Source: Aminobacter anthyllidis
GTDB lineage: Bacteria; Pseudomonadota; Alphaproteobacteria; Rhizobiales; Rhizobiaceae
Direction of reading: 5' to 3'
Assembly (NCBI RefSeq): GCF_018555685.1
Contig: NZ_JAFLWW010000003.1
Coordinates: forward strand, 372,001 to 436,000
DNA: 64,000 nucleotides
The position numbers were made by a program, and so were the translations under genes. Under the pieces are notes generated by a model. That model made no database searches. It worked only from the letters and a program-made list of their open reading frames with translations, and was not told where the DNA came from. Below, in pieces: positions 50,096 to 58,045 of this stretch. Each line of letters starts with the position of its first letter. Position 1 is the first letter of the stretch.

Positions 50096-51319
50096 ATGAA
50101 ACTGCTGAGCAAGGCGCTGGTCGCCGCCCTTTTCGCCACCGCCGCAATGCCGGCAAACGCGCAGAACACTGCCGCCGTCACCCCGGCCGCGCCGCCGGTG
50201 GCGACCTCCGAATGCGGCGACGACTTCGCCACCTGGAAGCAAAACCTCGCCAACGAGGCGCGCACAGCCGGCGTCGGCGAGAAGGGCCTGTCGGCATTGG
50301 CCAATGCTGCGCTCGATCCCAAGGTACTCGAGCACGACCGGGCGCAGGGTGTCTTCGCCCAGACCTTCACCCAGTTCTCCGAGCGCATGATCAGCGGCTA
50401 CCGGCTCAAGCACGGTGCCGCCAACCTGCAGAAATATGGCCAGTATTTCACCATGGCCGAGCAGGAATTCGGCGTTCCCGGTCCGGTGATTGCCGCCTTC
50501 TGGGCGCTGGAAACCGACTTCGGCGCGGTGCAGGGCAATTTCAACTCACTCAACGCGCTGGTCACGCTGGCGCATGACTGCCGCCGGCCCGATCTGTTCC
50601 GCCCGCAGGTAATCCCGCTGCTGACCCTGATCGACCGCAACGTGCTGCCCGCCGATGTCCAGGGCGCCTGGGCCGGCGAAATCGGCCAGACCCAGATCCT
50701 GCCCTCCGACTATCTGGCGCGCGGCGTCGACGGCGACGGCGACGGCATCGTCGACCTGCGCAATACGCCTGCCGACGTCATCCTGACCACCGGCAAGAAG
50801 ATCCAGTCGCGCGGCTGGAAGCGCGGCGAGCCGTGGATCGAAGAGGTCCGGGTGCCTGCCGAAATGGCCTGGGAAGAAACCGGCCGCACCAACAAGCAGC
50901 CGCTTGCACATTGGGCTGCGATGGGCGTCACCATGCGCGATGGCACCCCGCTCAAGGATACCGGCCTCAAGGCAGGCATCGTGCTGCCGATGGGCCGCAA
51001 GGGTCCGGCCTTCCTGACCTACGACAATTACGACGTCTATCTCGAATGGAACCAGTCGGCGACCTACACGCTGACCGCAGCACATCTGGCAGCCCGCCTC
51101 GCCGGCCAGCCGGCATTCGACCGCGGCAACCCTGACGCCGGCCTGACCGGCGACGCGATGAAGGCCCTGCAGCAGAAGCTCCAAGACAAGGGCTACGACG
51201 TCGGCGGCATCGACGGCATCCTGGGCACCAACACCCGCGAAGCCATCCGCCAGGAACAGATGCGCCTCAAGCTGCCTGTCGACGGCTGGCCGACGGACGA
51301 GCTGCTGGCGAATCTCTAG
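50096..51319 (+). CDS. MltB-type lytic murein transglycosylase with PG-binding domain
   Basis: A 407-aa exported lytic transglycosylase. Signal peptide 1-23 (ending ANAQ), then the SLT_2/MltB domain (about 40-330). FGVPGPVIAAFWALETDFG holds the catalytic Glu139, and EIGQTQILPSDYLARGVDGDGDG is the family's metal-like loop. A C-terminal peptidoglycan-binding domain (about 345-405, MKALQQKLQDKGYDVGGIDGILGTNTREAI) follows. I chose the ATG at 50096 with AGGAGAG upstream. Heptanucleotide repeats begin directly at its stop. Confidence 0.93.
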   Translation: MKLLSKALVAALFATAAMPANAQNTAAVTPAAPPVATSECGDDFATWKQNLANEARTAGVGEKGLSALANAALDPKVLEHDRAQGVFAQTFTQFSERMISGYRLKHGAANLQKYGQYFTMAEQEFGVPGPVIAAFWALETDFGAVQGNFNSLNALVTLAHDCRRPDLFRPQVIPLLTLIDRNVLPADVQGAWAGEIGQTQILPSDYLARGVDGDGDGIVDLRNTPADVILTTGKKIQSRGWKRGEPWIEEVRVPAEMAWEETGRTNKQPLAHWAAMGVTMRDGTPLKDTGLKAGIVLPMGRKGPAFLTYDNYDVYLEWNQSATYTLTAAHLAARLAGQPAFDRGNPDAGLTGDAMKALQQKLQDKGYDVGGIDGILGTNTREAIRQEQMRLKLPVDGWPTDELLANL

Positions 51320-51357
51320 TGAGTAGTGAGTAGTGAGTAGTGAGTAGTGAGTAGTGA
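51318..51357. repeat. TAGTGAG heptanucleotide array
   Basis: TAGTGAG is repeated in tandem about five times directly from the stop of the transglycosylase gene. A degenerate inverted partner (CTACTCGCCATTCCCTC) lies at about 51399-51416, next to the end of the epimerase gene. The layout matches the array at 52297 on the other side of that gene. Confidence 0.75.
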
Positions 51358-51415
51358 GCGCGGCAACGTTCGCGCCACTACCACGCAAGACCCTTCTTGC
51401 TACTCGCCATTCCCT

Positions 51416-52285
51416 CTAAAACAACGCCGCCGTGTCACCGTGCACCGGCTTCCAGCCAAGCTCGACGCGTGCTTTGTCGCCGCTCAGGCGCTGGCTGATG
51501 GCATAGCCCCGCGCCCATTCGCCCAGGCGTTCCGCTGCAAGATCGGCGCTGACGATACGTCGGTCCGGCCGATCCATACCTTGCAGCCGCGCCACCTCCT
51601 GGACGATCTCGCCGACAGTCAGTCCTGAGATGGCGGAGCCATTGTAGACCGAGCCGGCTTCCGCCTTTTCAACGACCCGCAGGTACAGGTCAGCAAGGTC
51701 GTCGGCATGGACCAGCGGCCAGACGACATCTTCCGAGCCGATAACCTCGGCCGGCCTGCCCTCGCGCATCGCTTCCATGAAGGAAGAAAACACGCCGCCT
51801 TCGGACGAATAGACCATCGCCGGATGCACGACGAAGCTATCGATCTCAGGTGCTTCGAGCAGCCGCGTCATGTTGTCGATGGTGCCGCTGAAGGCCGGCA
51901 GCGGGTCGAATGGGCTGTCCTCGGTGGCTACCCTGTCGCCGGTCGCGCCGAACAGCCAGCAGCCGCCGGTGTAGACGAAACGTGGCCGCTTCGGCATCGC
52001 GCCCAGCACTGGCAGGAGCGCATCGAGCAACGCCGCGTCGACGGGTCCCATGTCATCGCCAAAGTCTGACGCGGCATGAATGACCGCGTCCACCTCCGGG
52101 ATCTTGCCGACCCATTCCGTCGGCGCGCGCAGGTCGCCGAGAAGCGGCGTGGCACCTGCGGCCTTGAGCCGATCAGCCGATGCCTCGGAACGCGCGAGAC
52201 CGATCACCTCATGGCCGACCTCGACCAGGCGCCGCAAGACATGGCGACCGATGAAACCGGTGCCGCCGAGAAGGAAAACATGCAT
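51416..52285 (-). CDS. NAD(P)-dependent epimerase/dehydratase family protein
   Basis: A 289-aa extended (atypical) short-chain dehydrogenase. The Rossmann motif is GGTGFIG (8-14), and PLLGDLRAP and DAVIHAAS follow as in NAD-binding epimerases. The usual catalytic Y-x-x-x-K is not obvious; the expected place reads YTGGCWLFG and later VYSSEGGVF, so a redox or epimerase activity is uncertain. PLVHADDLADLYLRVVE is conserved in the family. It is a single gene, flanked on both sides by heptanucleotide repeat elements. Confidence 0.8.
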   Translation of the reverse strand: MHVFLLGGTGFIGRHVLRRLVEVGHEVIGLARSEASADRLKAAGATPLLGDLRAPTEWVGKIPEVDAVIHAASDFGDDMGPVDAALLDALLPVLGAMPKRPRFVYTGGCWLFGATGDRVATEDSPFDPLPAFSGTIDNMTRLLEAPEIDSFVVHPAMVYSSEGGVFSSFMEAMREGRPAEVIGSEDVVWPLVHADDLADLYLRVVEKAEAGSVYNGSAISGLTVGEIVQEVARLQGMDRPDRRIVSADLAAERLGEWARGYAISQRLSGDKARVELGWKPVHGDTAALF

Positions 52286-52296
52286 GGAATGTCACT

Positions 52297-52433
52297 TAGC
52301 GAGTAGCGAGTAGCGAGTAGCGAGTAGCGAGTAGCGAGTAGCGAGTAGCGAGTAGATCGGAGTACTCACGCGACAATTCAAGCCGCTTTTTCCCTACTCC
52401 CTATTCGCTACTCCCTACTCCCTACTCGCTTCC
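52297..52433. repeat. TAGCGAG array with inverted partner array
   Basis: Eight tandem TAGCGAG units occupy 52297-52352. After a 40-bp centre, a variant array in the other direction (units TACTCCC and TACTCGC) fills about 52394-52430. The arms could pair to form a long stem. The element lies between the epimerase start and the decarboxylase stop; the related TAGTGAG element is on the other side of the epimerase. Confidence 0.8.
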
Positions 52434-52434
52434 T

Positions 52435-53655
52435 TCAATCAGCCATCGTCTCCAGGCTGGCGAAGCCCACAGGCGCTTCGCCCTCATCGAAGGGCGTCGT
52501 CACCTCGACGAAGGTGTCGGGGTAGAAGCCGTTGAACCGCGTGCGCAAGGACAGCGAATAGGCGCCGATATGGCCGATCTCGATCCAGTCGCCGGTGTCG
52601 ATGGTCTCGGGCAGCCAGAACGGCCGCGACAGGATATCGACGGAATCGCAGGTAGCCCCGCACACCTTGAACGGCACGATCTTGCCGACATCGCCGTTGC
52701 GTGTGCGGATAGCGGGATCGGGAATGAAGCGCGCCGGCAGCGTGATCTTGCCTGTCCATGAATCCGACAGCGACGCCCAGATGCCGTCATTGATGTAGAG
52801 CCGCCTGCCCTTGCGCAGCAGCACCCGCACGATCAGCGAGAGACACCGCGCAACGATCACCCGGCCCGGCTCGGCGACCAGTGGCATCTCGTCGAAATTG
52901 TATTCCTTCAGGTCGCCGCGAAAGCGCGACATGATCTGGCCGATCGACGGCATCACCGGCTTCTTGCTGTTGGGATCATGGCCGTACTCGGCCGGGAATC
53001 CGCCGCCGACATCGAGGCCGGCAAGATCGAAACTGACGCGATTGCGCACCCAGTCGACCGAGGCAAGCGCCCGCTCGTAAGTATCGGGGTCCTCTATCTG
53101 GCTGCCGACATGGAAGCACAGCCCGACCTTGTAGCCGTTGCGGTTGAGCCGCTCGCAGAGTTCGACGGCATTGGCCGGACCTGCGCCAAACTTCTTCGAC
53201 AGCTCGTAGGCCGCCGATCCCTTGGTCTGCACACGCACGAACACGGTAATCGCCCCGGGGTCGATGTCGAGCGCACGCACGACGCGGGTCAGCTTGTTGA
53301 TCTCGTCCTCGTGGTCGACCGCGATCACCCGGATGCCATAGGTCTCCAGCGCCAGCCTGATGTCCGACTGCGCCTTGACCGGATGCATGTAGATCATCTC
53401 GGCGTCCTGCGAGACCTCGCGCACCGCCGCGAACTCGCCGGGCGAGGCCACGTCGAACATCGTCACGCCGGCCTCGACAAGCGCCTTCAAGACGATCAGT
53501 TCGCCATTGGTCTTGACCGCATAGGCGGTCCTGCCGGGGAACATCTCCATGAAGGCTCGGGCATCGGTCTTCAGCACTTCGGGCCTGAAGCAATAGACCG
53601 GGGCGTCCGGGCGAAGCGCCAATGCGGCCTCGCGTGCGTTTTCGAATCGCTGCAT
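52435..53655 (-). CDS. ornithine/diaminopimelate-type decarboxylase (PLP fold type III)
   Basis: A 406-aa alanine-racemase-fold PLP decarboxylase. The Schiff-base Lys48 lies in YAVKTN, His182 in FHVGSQ stacks on PLP, GLDVGGGFP binds phosphate, and Cys336-Asp337 (VCGATCDSVD) contribute from the second subunit. The lack of a lysine-decarboxylase or DAP signature and the CDSVD motif favour ornithine decarboxylase, giving putrescine. The Ser after Asp in that motif is also seen in dual ornithine/lysine enzymes, so the substrate is not certain. It is a single gene. Confidence 0.88.
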   Translation of the reverse strand: MQRFENAREAALALRPDAPVYCFRPEVLKTDARAFMEMFPGRTAYAVKTNGELIVLKALVEAGVTMFDVASPGEFAAVREVSQDAEMIYMHPVKAQSDIRLALETYGIRVIAVDHEDEINKLTRVVRALDIDPGAITVFVRVQTKGSAAYELSKKFGAGPANAVELCERLNRNGYKVGLCFHVGSQIEDPDTYERALASVDWVRNRVSFDLAGLDVGGGFPAEYGHDPNSKKPVMPSIGQIMSRFRGDLKEYNFDEMPLVAEPGRVIVARCLSLIVRVLLRKGRRLYINDGIWASLSDSWTGKITLPARFIPDPAIRTRNGDVGKIVPFKVCGATCDSVDILSRPFWLPETIDTGDWIEIGHIGAYSLSLRTRFNGFYPDTFVEVTTPFDEGEAPVGFASLETMAD

Positions 53656-53814
53656 GGAAGCTCCTCGTTTGCCGGCCGAAATCTAAACCAAGCGGTCCGC
53701 GATGCAACCCGACAGGGCTTGGCAGGAGTATTGCGTCAGCCAATGGAATCGGGTGGCCCTACCCGAGAATCGCGCGTAGCTGTCGAATGTGACGAAGCGA
53801 AGAAGGAAGCGGAC

Positions 53815-54711
53815 ATGAGTGCACGCGATTGGGCCAGGCTGCTGCTCCTTGGCGCCATCTGGGGCGGATCGTTCTTTTGCGTGCACATCGCTGTCGCAGA
53901 GATCGCGCCGCTCAAGCTCGTCCTGTTTCGGGTGCTGATCGCCGGTGTGGCACTGCACCTCTTCCTGCTGTTGCGCGGCCCCTCCTTCCGGCTCGCTCTG
54001 CCCCATGCCGGCATCCTGTTTGGCCTGGCGGTGCTGAACAACGTCATCCCCTTCACGCTGATCTGCCTTGGCCAGACCGAGATCGGCGCCGGCCTCGCCT
54101 CCGTGCTCAACGCCACCACGCCGTTCTGGACACTGATCGTCGCCAACGTCCTCACCAGCGACGAGAAGCTGAACTGGAACAAGCTCGTTGGCATCGCACT
54201 CGGCATCGGCGGCACCGCGATCATGGTCGGACCCGGCATCGTTGCCGGGCTGGGCGGCCCGGTCTGGGCGAAATTCGCCCTTGTCGGCGCCTCGCTCTCC
54301 TATGCTTTTGCCCTGATGGTCGCGCGCAGGCTCAAGGGCGTGCCGCCGGCAATCATCGCGACCGGCCAGATGACCGCCTCCAGCATCATCATGGTGCCTG
54401 TCGTGCTGGCGCTCTACGGCACCTCGGGCCTGTTCGCGGCCAGCGCCAACGCATGGCTCGCCACCTTCGCGCTGGCACTGGTTGCCACTGCCTTCGCCTA
54501 CATTCTGTTCTTCAAGCTGGTGGCATCGGCCGGCGCCACCAACACCTCGCTGGTGACGCTGATCGTGCCGGCAAGCGCGATGCTGCTCAGCGTCACCTTC
54601 CTTGGCGAGCGCCTCGAGCCATTCGAGCTGGGCGGCATGGCACTGATCGCGCTTGGGCTGGTGACCATCGACGGCCGCCTGTTCAGGCGCCGCCAGCCGG
54701 CCGGCGCATGA
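53815..54711 (+). CDS. EamA (DMT) family transporter
   Basis: A 298-aa ten-segment inner-membrane transporter with two EamA repeats: LLGAIWGGSFFCVHIAVAEIAPLKLVLFRVLIAGV, VLNATTPFWTLIVANVLTSDEKL, GATNTSLVTLIVPASAMLLSVTFLGERL. Export of amino acids or other metabolites is typical, and the substrate is unknown. I chose the ATG at 53815 with AAGGA 9-10 nt upstream. It is divergent from the decarboxylase gene with a 159-bp gap, so shared control is possible. Confidence 0.9.
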   Translation: MSARDWARLLLLGAIWGGSFFCVHIAVAEIAPLKLVLFRVLIAGVALHLFLLLRGPSFRLALPHAGILFGLAVLNNVIPFTLICLGQTEIGAGLASVLNATTPFWTLIVANVLTSDEKLNWNKLVGIALGIGGTAIMVGPGIVAGLGGPVWAKFALVGASLSYAFALMVARRLKGVPPAIIATGQMTASSIIMVPVVLALYGTSGLFAASANAWLATFALALVATAFAYILFFKLVASAGATNTSLVTLIVPASAMLLSVTFLGERLEPFELGGMALIALGLVTIDGRLFRRRQPAGA

Positions 54712-54924
54712 CATCGAAGATTGGCACCGATTTTCAGAATGGACCATGTAGCCGCGGCGACTTCGACGCGCCCGACAGGGCCGTGCGGCGCCGGTTTGGC
54801 TAATCGATTAGCCACAATTTCTCCACAACCCTTGCCGTTGCATTTACCAAGTGAATCCAACGGCTAAGCGGAAAAAACGTGTCGTATTTCTCATAATTCT
54901 GTCGCAATGCAGCACATTTTTTTC

Positions 54925-54952
54925 TTGTGTGTGACCGAAATACCCCTAGATT
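54925..54952 (+). promoter_or_regulatory. candidate promoter of the 28-residue peptide gene
   Basis: TTGTGT (54925-54930) and TAGATT (54947-54952) stand 16 bp apart in an AT-rich stretch that is unlike the surrounding DNA. The predicted start lies 25-30 nt before the ATG at 54985. This is a pattern match only. Confidence 0.35.
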
Positions 54953-54984
54953 CCGGCCTGTGGCTTGCAAAGAGGAGGCTATGC

Positions 54985-55071
54985 ATGGGACTGACTAGGT
55001 CAATCAATGCAGTCATGATTTGCGCTGCCTTTGCCTTCATCGGCGCGCTTATTGTCGGAGTTCTTCCATAG
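54985..55071 (+). CDS. 28-residue hydrophobic membrane peptide
   Basis: The frame ATG (54985) to TAG (55069-55071) codes for a peptide with a short basic start (MGLTRSINAV) and one hydrophobic stretch (MICAAFAFIGALIVGVLP). A strong ribosome site (GAGGAGG) ends 6 nt before the ATG, an AT-rich promoter-like stretch precedes it and a good terminator follows at 55121. This full expression cassette is the evidence that it is real. The family and role are unknown; small single-pass peptides often modulate a membrane complex. Confidence 0.6.
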   Translation: MGLTRSINAVMICAAFAFIGALIVGVLP

Positions 55072-55120
55072 GCCGCTCGTCGGCGGAAGACGAAAACACC
55101 TCCAAGGTGAAAGCTTTCGA

Positions 55121-55150
55121 AAAGGCCGGGATCACCCTCCCGGCCTTTTT
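55121..55150 (+). terminator. rho-independent terminator after the small peptide gene
   Basis: A 10-bp stem (arm AAAGGCCGGG with CCCGGCCTTT) closes an 8-nt loop and is followed by further T residues. It lies 50 bp after the peptide stop. In the other direction it may also stop metF transcripts, which end at 55184. Confidence 0.8.
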
Positions 55151-55183
55151 GATTCCGTCCCTGCCCGGCTGGCAGCCCGCGGA

Positions 55184-56098
55184 TCAGGCCGCGGCCGAGC
55201 CCTGGACCAGCGGCTGCGGCCGGATACCGATCATGTGGCACACCGCCACCACCAGGTCGGCGCGGTTCATCGTGTAGAAATGGAAGTCGCTGACGCCGCG
55301 TTCGACGAGGTCGAGCACCTGCTCGACCGCCACCGCAGAGGCGACAAGCGCATGCGTCTGCGGATCCTTGTCGAGGCCCTCGAACCGCTCGGCCAGCCAG
55401 CCCGGCACATGCGCGCCGCAGCGCGAGGCAAAATTGGCAACCTGGCCAAAACTGTGGATCGGCAGGATACCCGGCACGATCGGAATGTAGATGCCGGCCT
55501 TGCGGGCACGCTCGACGTAGCGCTCGTAAAGGTCGTTGTCGAAGAAGAACTGGGTGACGGCCCGCGTCGCGCCCTGGTCGACCTTGCGCTTCAGCATGTC
55601 GAAATCGGTTGCGAAATCGGGGCTTTCCGGGTGCTTTTCAGGATAGGCCGACACCGAGATGTCGAAATCGCCCTGCGCCTTGAGCGCGCCGACGAGTTCG
55701 GCACCGTTGGCATAGCCGCCGGGATGGGGCTGGTAGGCCGCGCCCACGCCTTCCTTGGGGTCGCCGCGCAGCGCCACGAAGCGCTTCACGCCCATGGCGG
55801 CGAACTCTGCGATCACCTGGTCGACCTCCTCGCGGGTCGCATCGACGCAGGTCATGTGCGCGGCGGGCGTCAGCGTCGATTCCTGCAGGATGCGCTTCAC
55901 CGTGCGAGCCGTGCGCTCGCGCGTCGAGCCGCCGGCACCGTAGGTCACCGAGACGAACTGCGGGCGAAGCGGTTCGAGCCTGGTCACGGTCTCCCAGAGG
56001 CGCGCTTCCATGTCGTCGTTCTTGGGCGGGAAGAACTCGAAGGAAACGCGGATCTTGTTGCCGATGTCGGAACGCCTGGAGAGCGGAAATTGGTTCAT
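55184..56098 (-). CDS. metF: 5,10-methylenetetrahydrofolate reductase
   Basis: MetF (304 aa) makes 5-methyl-tetrahydrofolate for methionine synthesis, using FAD. The TIM-barrel blocks are VSFEFFPPKNDDMEARLW (with the catalytic-site Glu), FVSVTYGAGGSTRERT, HMTCVDATREEVDQVI, ALRGDPKEG and TQFFFDNDLYERYVERARKAGIYIPIVPGILP, ending with the HFYTMNRADLV block. Its start overlaps the stop of the ArsR-methyltransferase gene by one base, so both form one operon under the operator at 57128. Confidence 0.96.
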   Translation of the reverse strand: MNQFPLSRRSDIGNKIRVSFEFFPPKNDDMEARLWETVTRLEPLRPQFVSVTYGAGGSTRERTARTVKRILQESTLTPAAHMTCVDATREEVDQVIAEFAAMGVKRFVALRGDPKEGVGAAYQPHPGGYANGAELVGALKAQGDFDISVSAYPEKHPESPDFATDFDMLKRKVDQGATRAVTQFFFDNDLYERYVERARKAGIYIPIVPGILPIHSFGQVANFASRCGAHVPGWLAERFEGLDKDPQTHALVASAVAVEQVLDLVERGVSDFHFYTMNRADLVVAVCHMIGIRPQPLVQGSAAA

Positions 56099-57105
56099 CA
56101 GGCAGTTTCCCTTTGGGCTTGCAATTCAGGATTGGGATCGGCGATCAGCAGGCGCTTGTCACGCGCCAGCCACAGCTTGACCGTCAGGCTCGCCTTGGTC
56201 GACGAGCGCGGTTCGAATTCCTGGGTCTCCTCGAGCTCCAGTCCGGCTTCGGACAGCCAGTCCTCGATCTGCCGGTCGGAGAAGCCAAGGCGCGCATGCG
56301 CATGCTCGGAGCGCAGGAAGTCGAGCCCGTGCGGGGCGAAGTCGACGATCACCAGCCGTCCCGCTGGACGCAGCAGACGGGCGGCCTCCTGGATGGCGCG
56401 GGCCGGATCGTCGAGATAGTGCAGCACCTGGTGGATGGTGACAAGATCGAAGGCGTCGCGCTCGACCGGCGGCGAAAAGATGTCGCCCTGGCGCACCTGG
56501 GCATTGGCGACGCCGGCCTTGTCAAGATTGGCGCGGGCGACCGCCAGCATCTCGCGCGACTGATCGATGCCGACGCCGCGGCGATAAAGCGGCGCGAAGA
56601 TTTCAAGCAGCCGGCCGGTGCCGGTGCCAAGGTCGAGCATCGACTGGAACGGCCGCTTGCCGACGAGCTTGACGAGGGCAGCCTCGACGGCGCGATCGGG
56701 TGCATGCAGCGAGCGCAATTCGTCCCAGCTGGCTGCGTTGGCGCTGAAATAGCGGGCGGCGCGCTCCTGGCGCTTGTGCTTGACGTCGTCGAGGCGCTCG
56801 AAATCGCGCACCACCTGGCCATCGGAGGTGTCGATGCTTGAAACCAGCCCCTGCACGAAGCCGCGCGCCTGATCGGCATCCGACAGCCTGAAAAAGGCCC
56901 ACGAGCCTTCCTGGTAGCGGTCGATCAGGCCGGCCTCGAGCAACAGCTTGAGATGGCGCGACACGCGTGGCTGCGACTGGCCAAGGATATCGGTCAGGTC
57001 CGATACGGTCAGGTCTCCGCGCGAAAGCAGCGTCAGAATGCGAAGGCGGCTGGATTCGGCTGCCGCCTTCAAGGTATCTACCATGGTGTCGAGCGTCACA
57101 TGCAT
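56098..57105 (-). CDS. ArsR-family regulator fused to a SAM-dependent methyltransferase
   Basis: A 335-aa two-domain protein. Residues 1-90 form an ArsR winged helix (AAAESSRLRILTLLSRGDLTVSDLTDILGQSQPRVSRHLKLLLEAGLI) without the Cys ligands of metal sensors. Residues 115-310 form a class I methyltransferase with motif I LDLGTGTGRLL (157-167) and GVGIDQSREMLAVA. Fused with metF in one operon, it probably senses SAM or S-adenosylhomocysteine and controls methionine metabolism, as ArsR-type SahR regulators do; methyltransferase activity is unproven. A palindromic operator lies 23 bp before the start. Confidence 0.9.
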   Translation of the reverse strand: MHVTLDTMVDTLKAAAESSRLRILTLLSRGDLTVSDLTDILGQSQPRVSRHLKLLLEAGLIDRYQEGSWAFFRLSDADQARGFVQGLVSSIDTSDGQVVRDFERLDDVKHKRQERAARYFSANAASWDELRSLHAPDRAVEAALVKLVGKRPFQSMLDLGTGTGRLLEIFAPLYRRGVGIDQSREMLAVARANLDKAGVANAQVRQGDIFSPPVERDAFDLVTIHQVLHYLDDPARAIQEAARLLRPAGRLVIVDFAPHGLDFLRSEHAHARLGFSDRQIEDWLSEAGLELEETQEFEPRSSTKASLTVKLWLARDKRLLIADPNPELQAQRETA

Positions 57106-57127
57106 CGGCTTTGGTTCTCGCCAAAAG

Positions 57128-57147
57128 ACATAAACATATCTTTATGT
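57128..57147 (-). promoter_or_regulatory. palindromic operator before the ArsR-methyltransferase/metF operon
   Basis: ACATAAACATATCTTTATGT is a 20-bp palindrome with 18 matching positions and perfect 7-bp arms. It is AT-rich in a GC-rich region. It lies between the regulator start (57105) and the divergent trmO gene (57219), where a dimeric winged-helix protein encoded next door would bind. Autoregulation is inferred. Confidence 0.7.
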
Positions 57148-57218
57148 GACGACGCTGACGATTGCAACGCCCAATGTCGCATGCGGGCAAGAAAATGGCG
57201 CGACCGTGGGAGGGGCCG

Positions 57219-57728
57219 ATGCAGATGTTCGAACAGCGCGAGGGCGAGATAGCGCTGACCGGCGATCCCGCGACGCAGTCGTTCGACGCCAGCCTCGCCT
57301 ATATCGGCCGCATCGCCTCGCCCTGGAAGCTGCGCGAGGACTGCCCCAAGAACATGAATGCCGCGCGAGAACGTGGCGGCGGCGCGACAGTTGTGGTCGA
57401 CGCCCCCTACCGGCCTGGCCTCGCCGGTCTCGCTGGCTTCAGCCATGTCGTCGTGCTCTCCTGGTTCGAACAGGCGCCGCGGAATCTGATTGTCCAGAAA
57501 CCGCGCCATGCCTCTGACGCGAAAGGCGTTTTCGCATTGCGCTCCCCTGCCCGGCCGAACCCTGTCGGCCTGCATGTCGCGCGCATCGTCTCGCTCGACA
57601 TCGAGACCGGGCGCATCGAACTCGATGCCATCGACGCGCTCGACGGCACGCCGGTCATCGACCTCAAGGCCTATTTCCCCTCGGTCGACGCCTTTCCCGA
57701 CGCCACTCGGCCGGGCAAGGACAGCTGA
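57219..57728 (+). CDS. trmO: TsaA/TrmO family tRNA methyltransferase
   Basis: A 169-aa protein of the TrmO (TsaA, YaeB) family, which N6-methylates threonylcarbamoyl-adenosine 37 in tRNA with SAM. Diagnostic blocks are FSHVVVLSWFEQAPR, ALRSPARPNPVGLHVARI and DALDGTPVIDLKAYFPS. I chose the ATG at 57219 because GGGAGGGG ends 5 nt upstream; ATGs at 57174 and 57195 are alternatives. It is divergent from the regulator gene and heads a three-gene run with a DUF2293 gene and an Lrp-type gene. Confidence 0.88.
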   Translation: MQMFEQREGEIALTGDPATQSFDASLAYIGRIASPWKLREDCPKNMNAARERGGGATVVVDAPYRPGLAGLAGFSHVVVLSWFEQAPRNLIVQKPRHASDAKGVFALRSPARPNPVGLHVARIVSLDIETGRIELDAIDALDGTPVIDLKAYFPSVDAFPDATRPGKDS

Positions 57729-57730
57729 GC

Positions 57731-58045
57731 ATGGCTGCCCCCACCGGCCGCCGCCGCGCAGTCGCCAAATCGCTGACGGCACTGCTGCCGCTGGCGCCCT
57801 ATGCCGACATAGAGGCGATCAGGACGGAGGCGCTGGCCGTGCACATGAAAACGCTGCCGCCGTCGATTGCGGTGTGGCTGGCGACCGTCGCCCATGTCCG
57901 CCATGCCCATACCGACTACGACAAGCTCCTGTCCGAAGGTTACGACCGCGACTCCGCCCGCTTCTTCGTCATCGACCAGACCAACGCCACCCTGACCCGC
58001 TGGCGCGCCACCCGGCTGCTCGATCCCGACGACGAGGAGGGATGA
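57731..58045 (+). CDS. DUF2293 domain-containing protein
   Basis: A 104-aa soluble protein of the DUF2293 family, of unknown function. The family block is IAVWLATVAHVRHAHTDYDKLLSEGYDRDSARFFVIDQTNATLTRW (about 46-92). It has a basic N-terminus (GRRRAVAKS) and an acidic end. It begins 2 bp after trmO and overlaps or abuts the Lrp-type gene, so the three are co-translated. Confidence 0.87.
   Translation: MAAPTGRRRAVAKSLTALLPLAPYADIEAIRTEALAVHMKTLPPSIAVWLATVAHVRHAHTDYDKLLSEGYDRDSARFFVIDQTNATLTRWRATRLLDPDDEEG

Noticed and set aside
50546-51388. 280-aa minus-strand frame starting inside the TAGTGAG array
   Set aside because: It is antisense to the transglycosylase, and its start (THYSLLTTHYSL) is only the translation of the heptanucleotide repeat.
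52297-52433. CRISPR array
   Set aside because: The units are 7 bp and contiguous with no spacers, so this is a simple tandem repeat. No cas genes are present.
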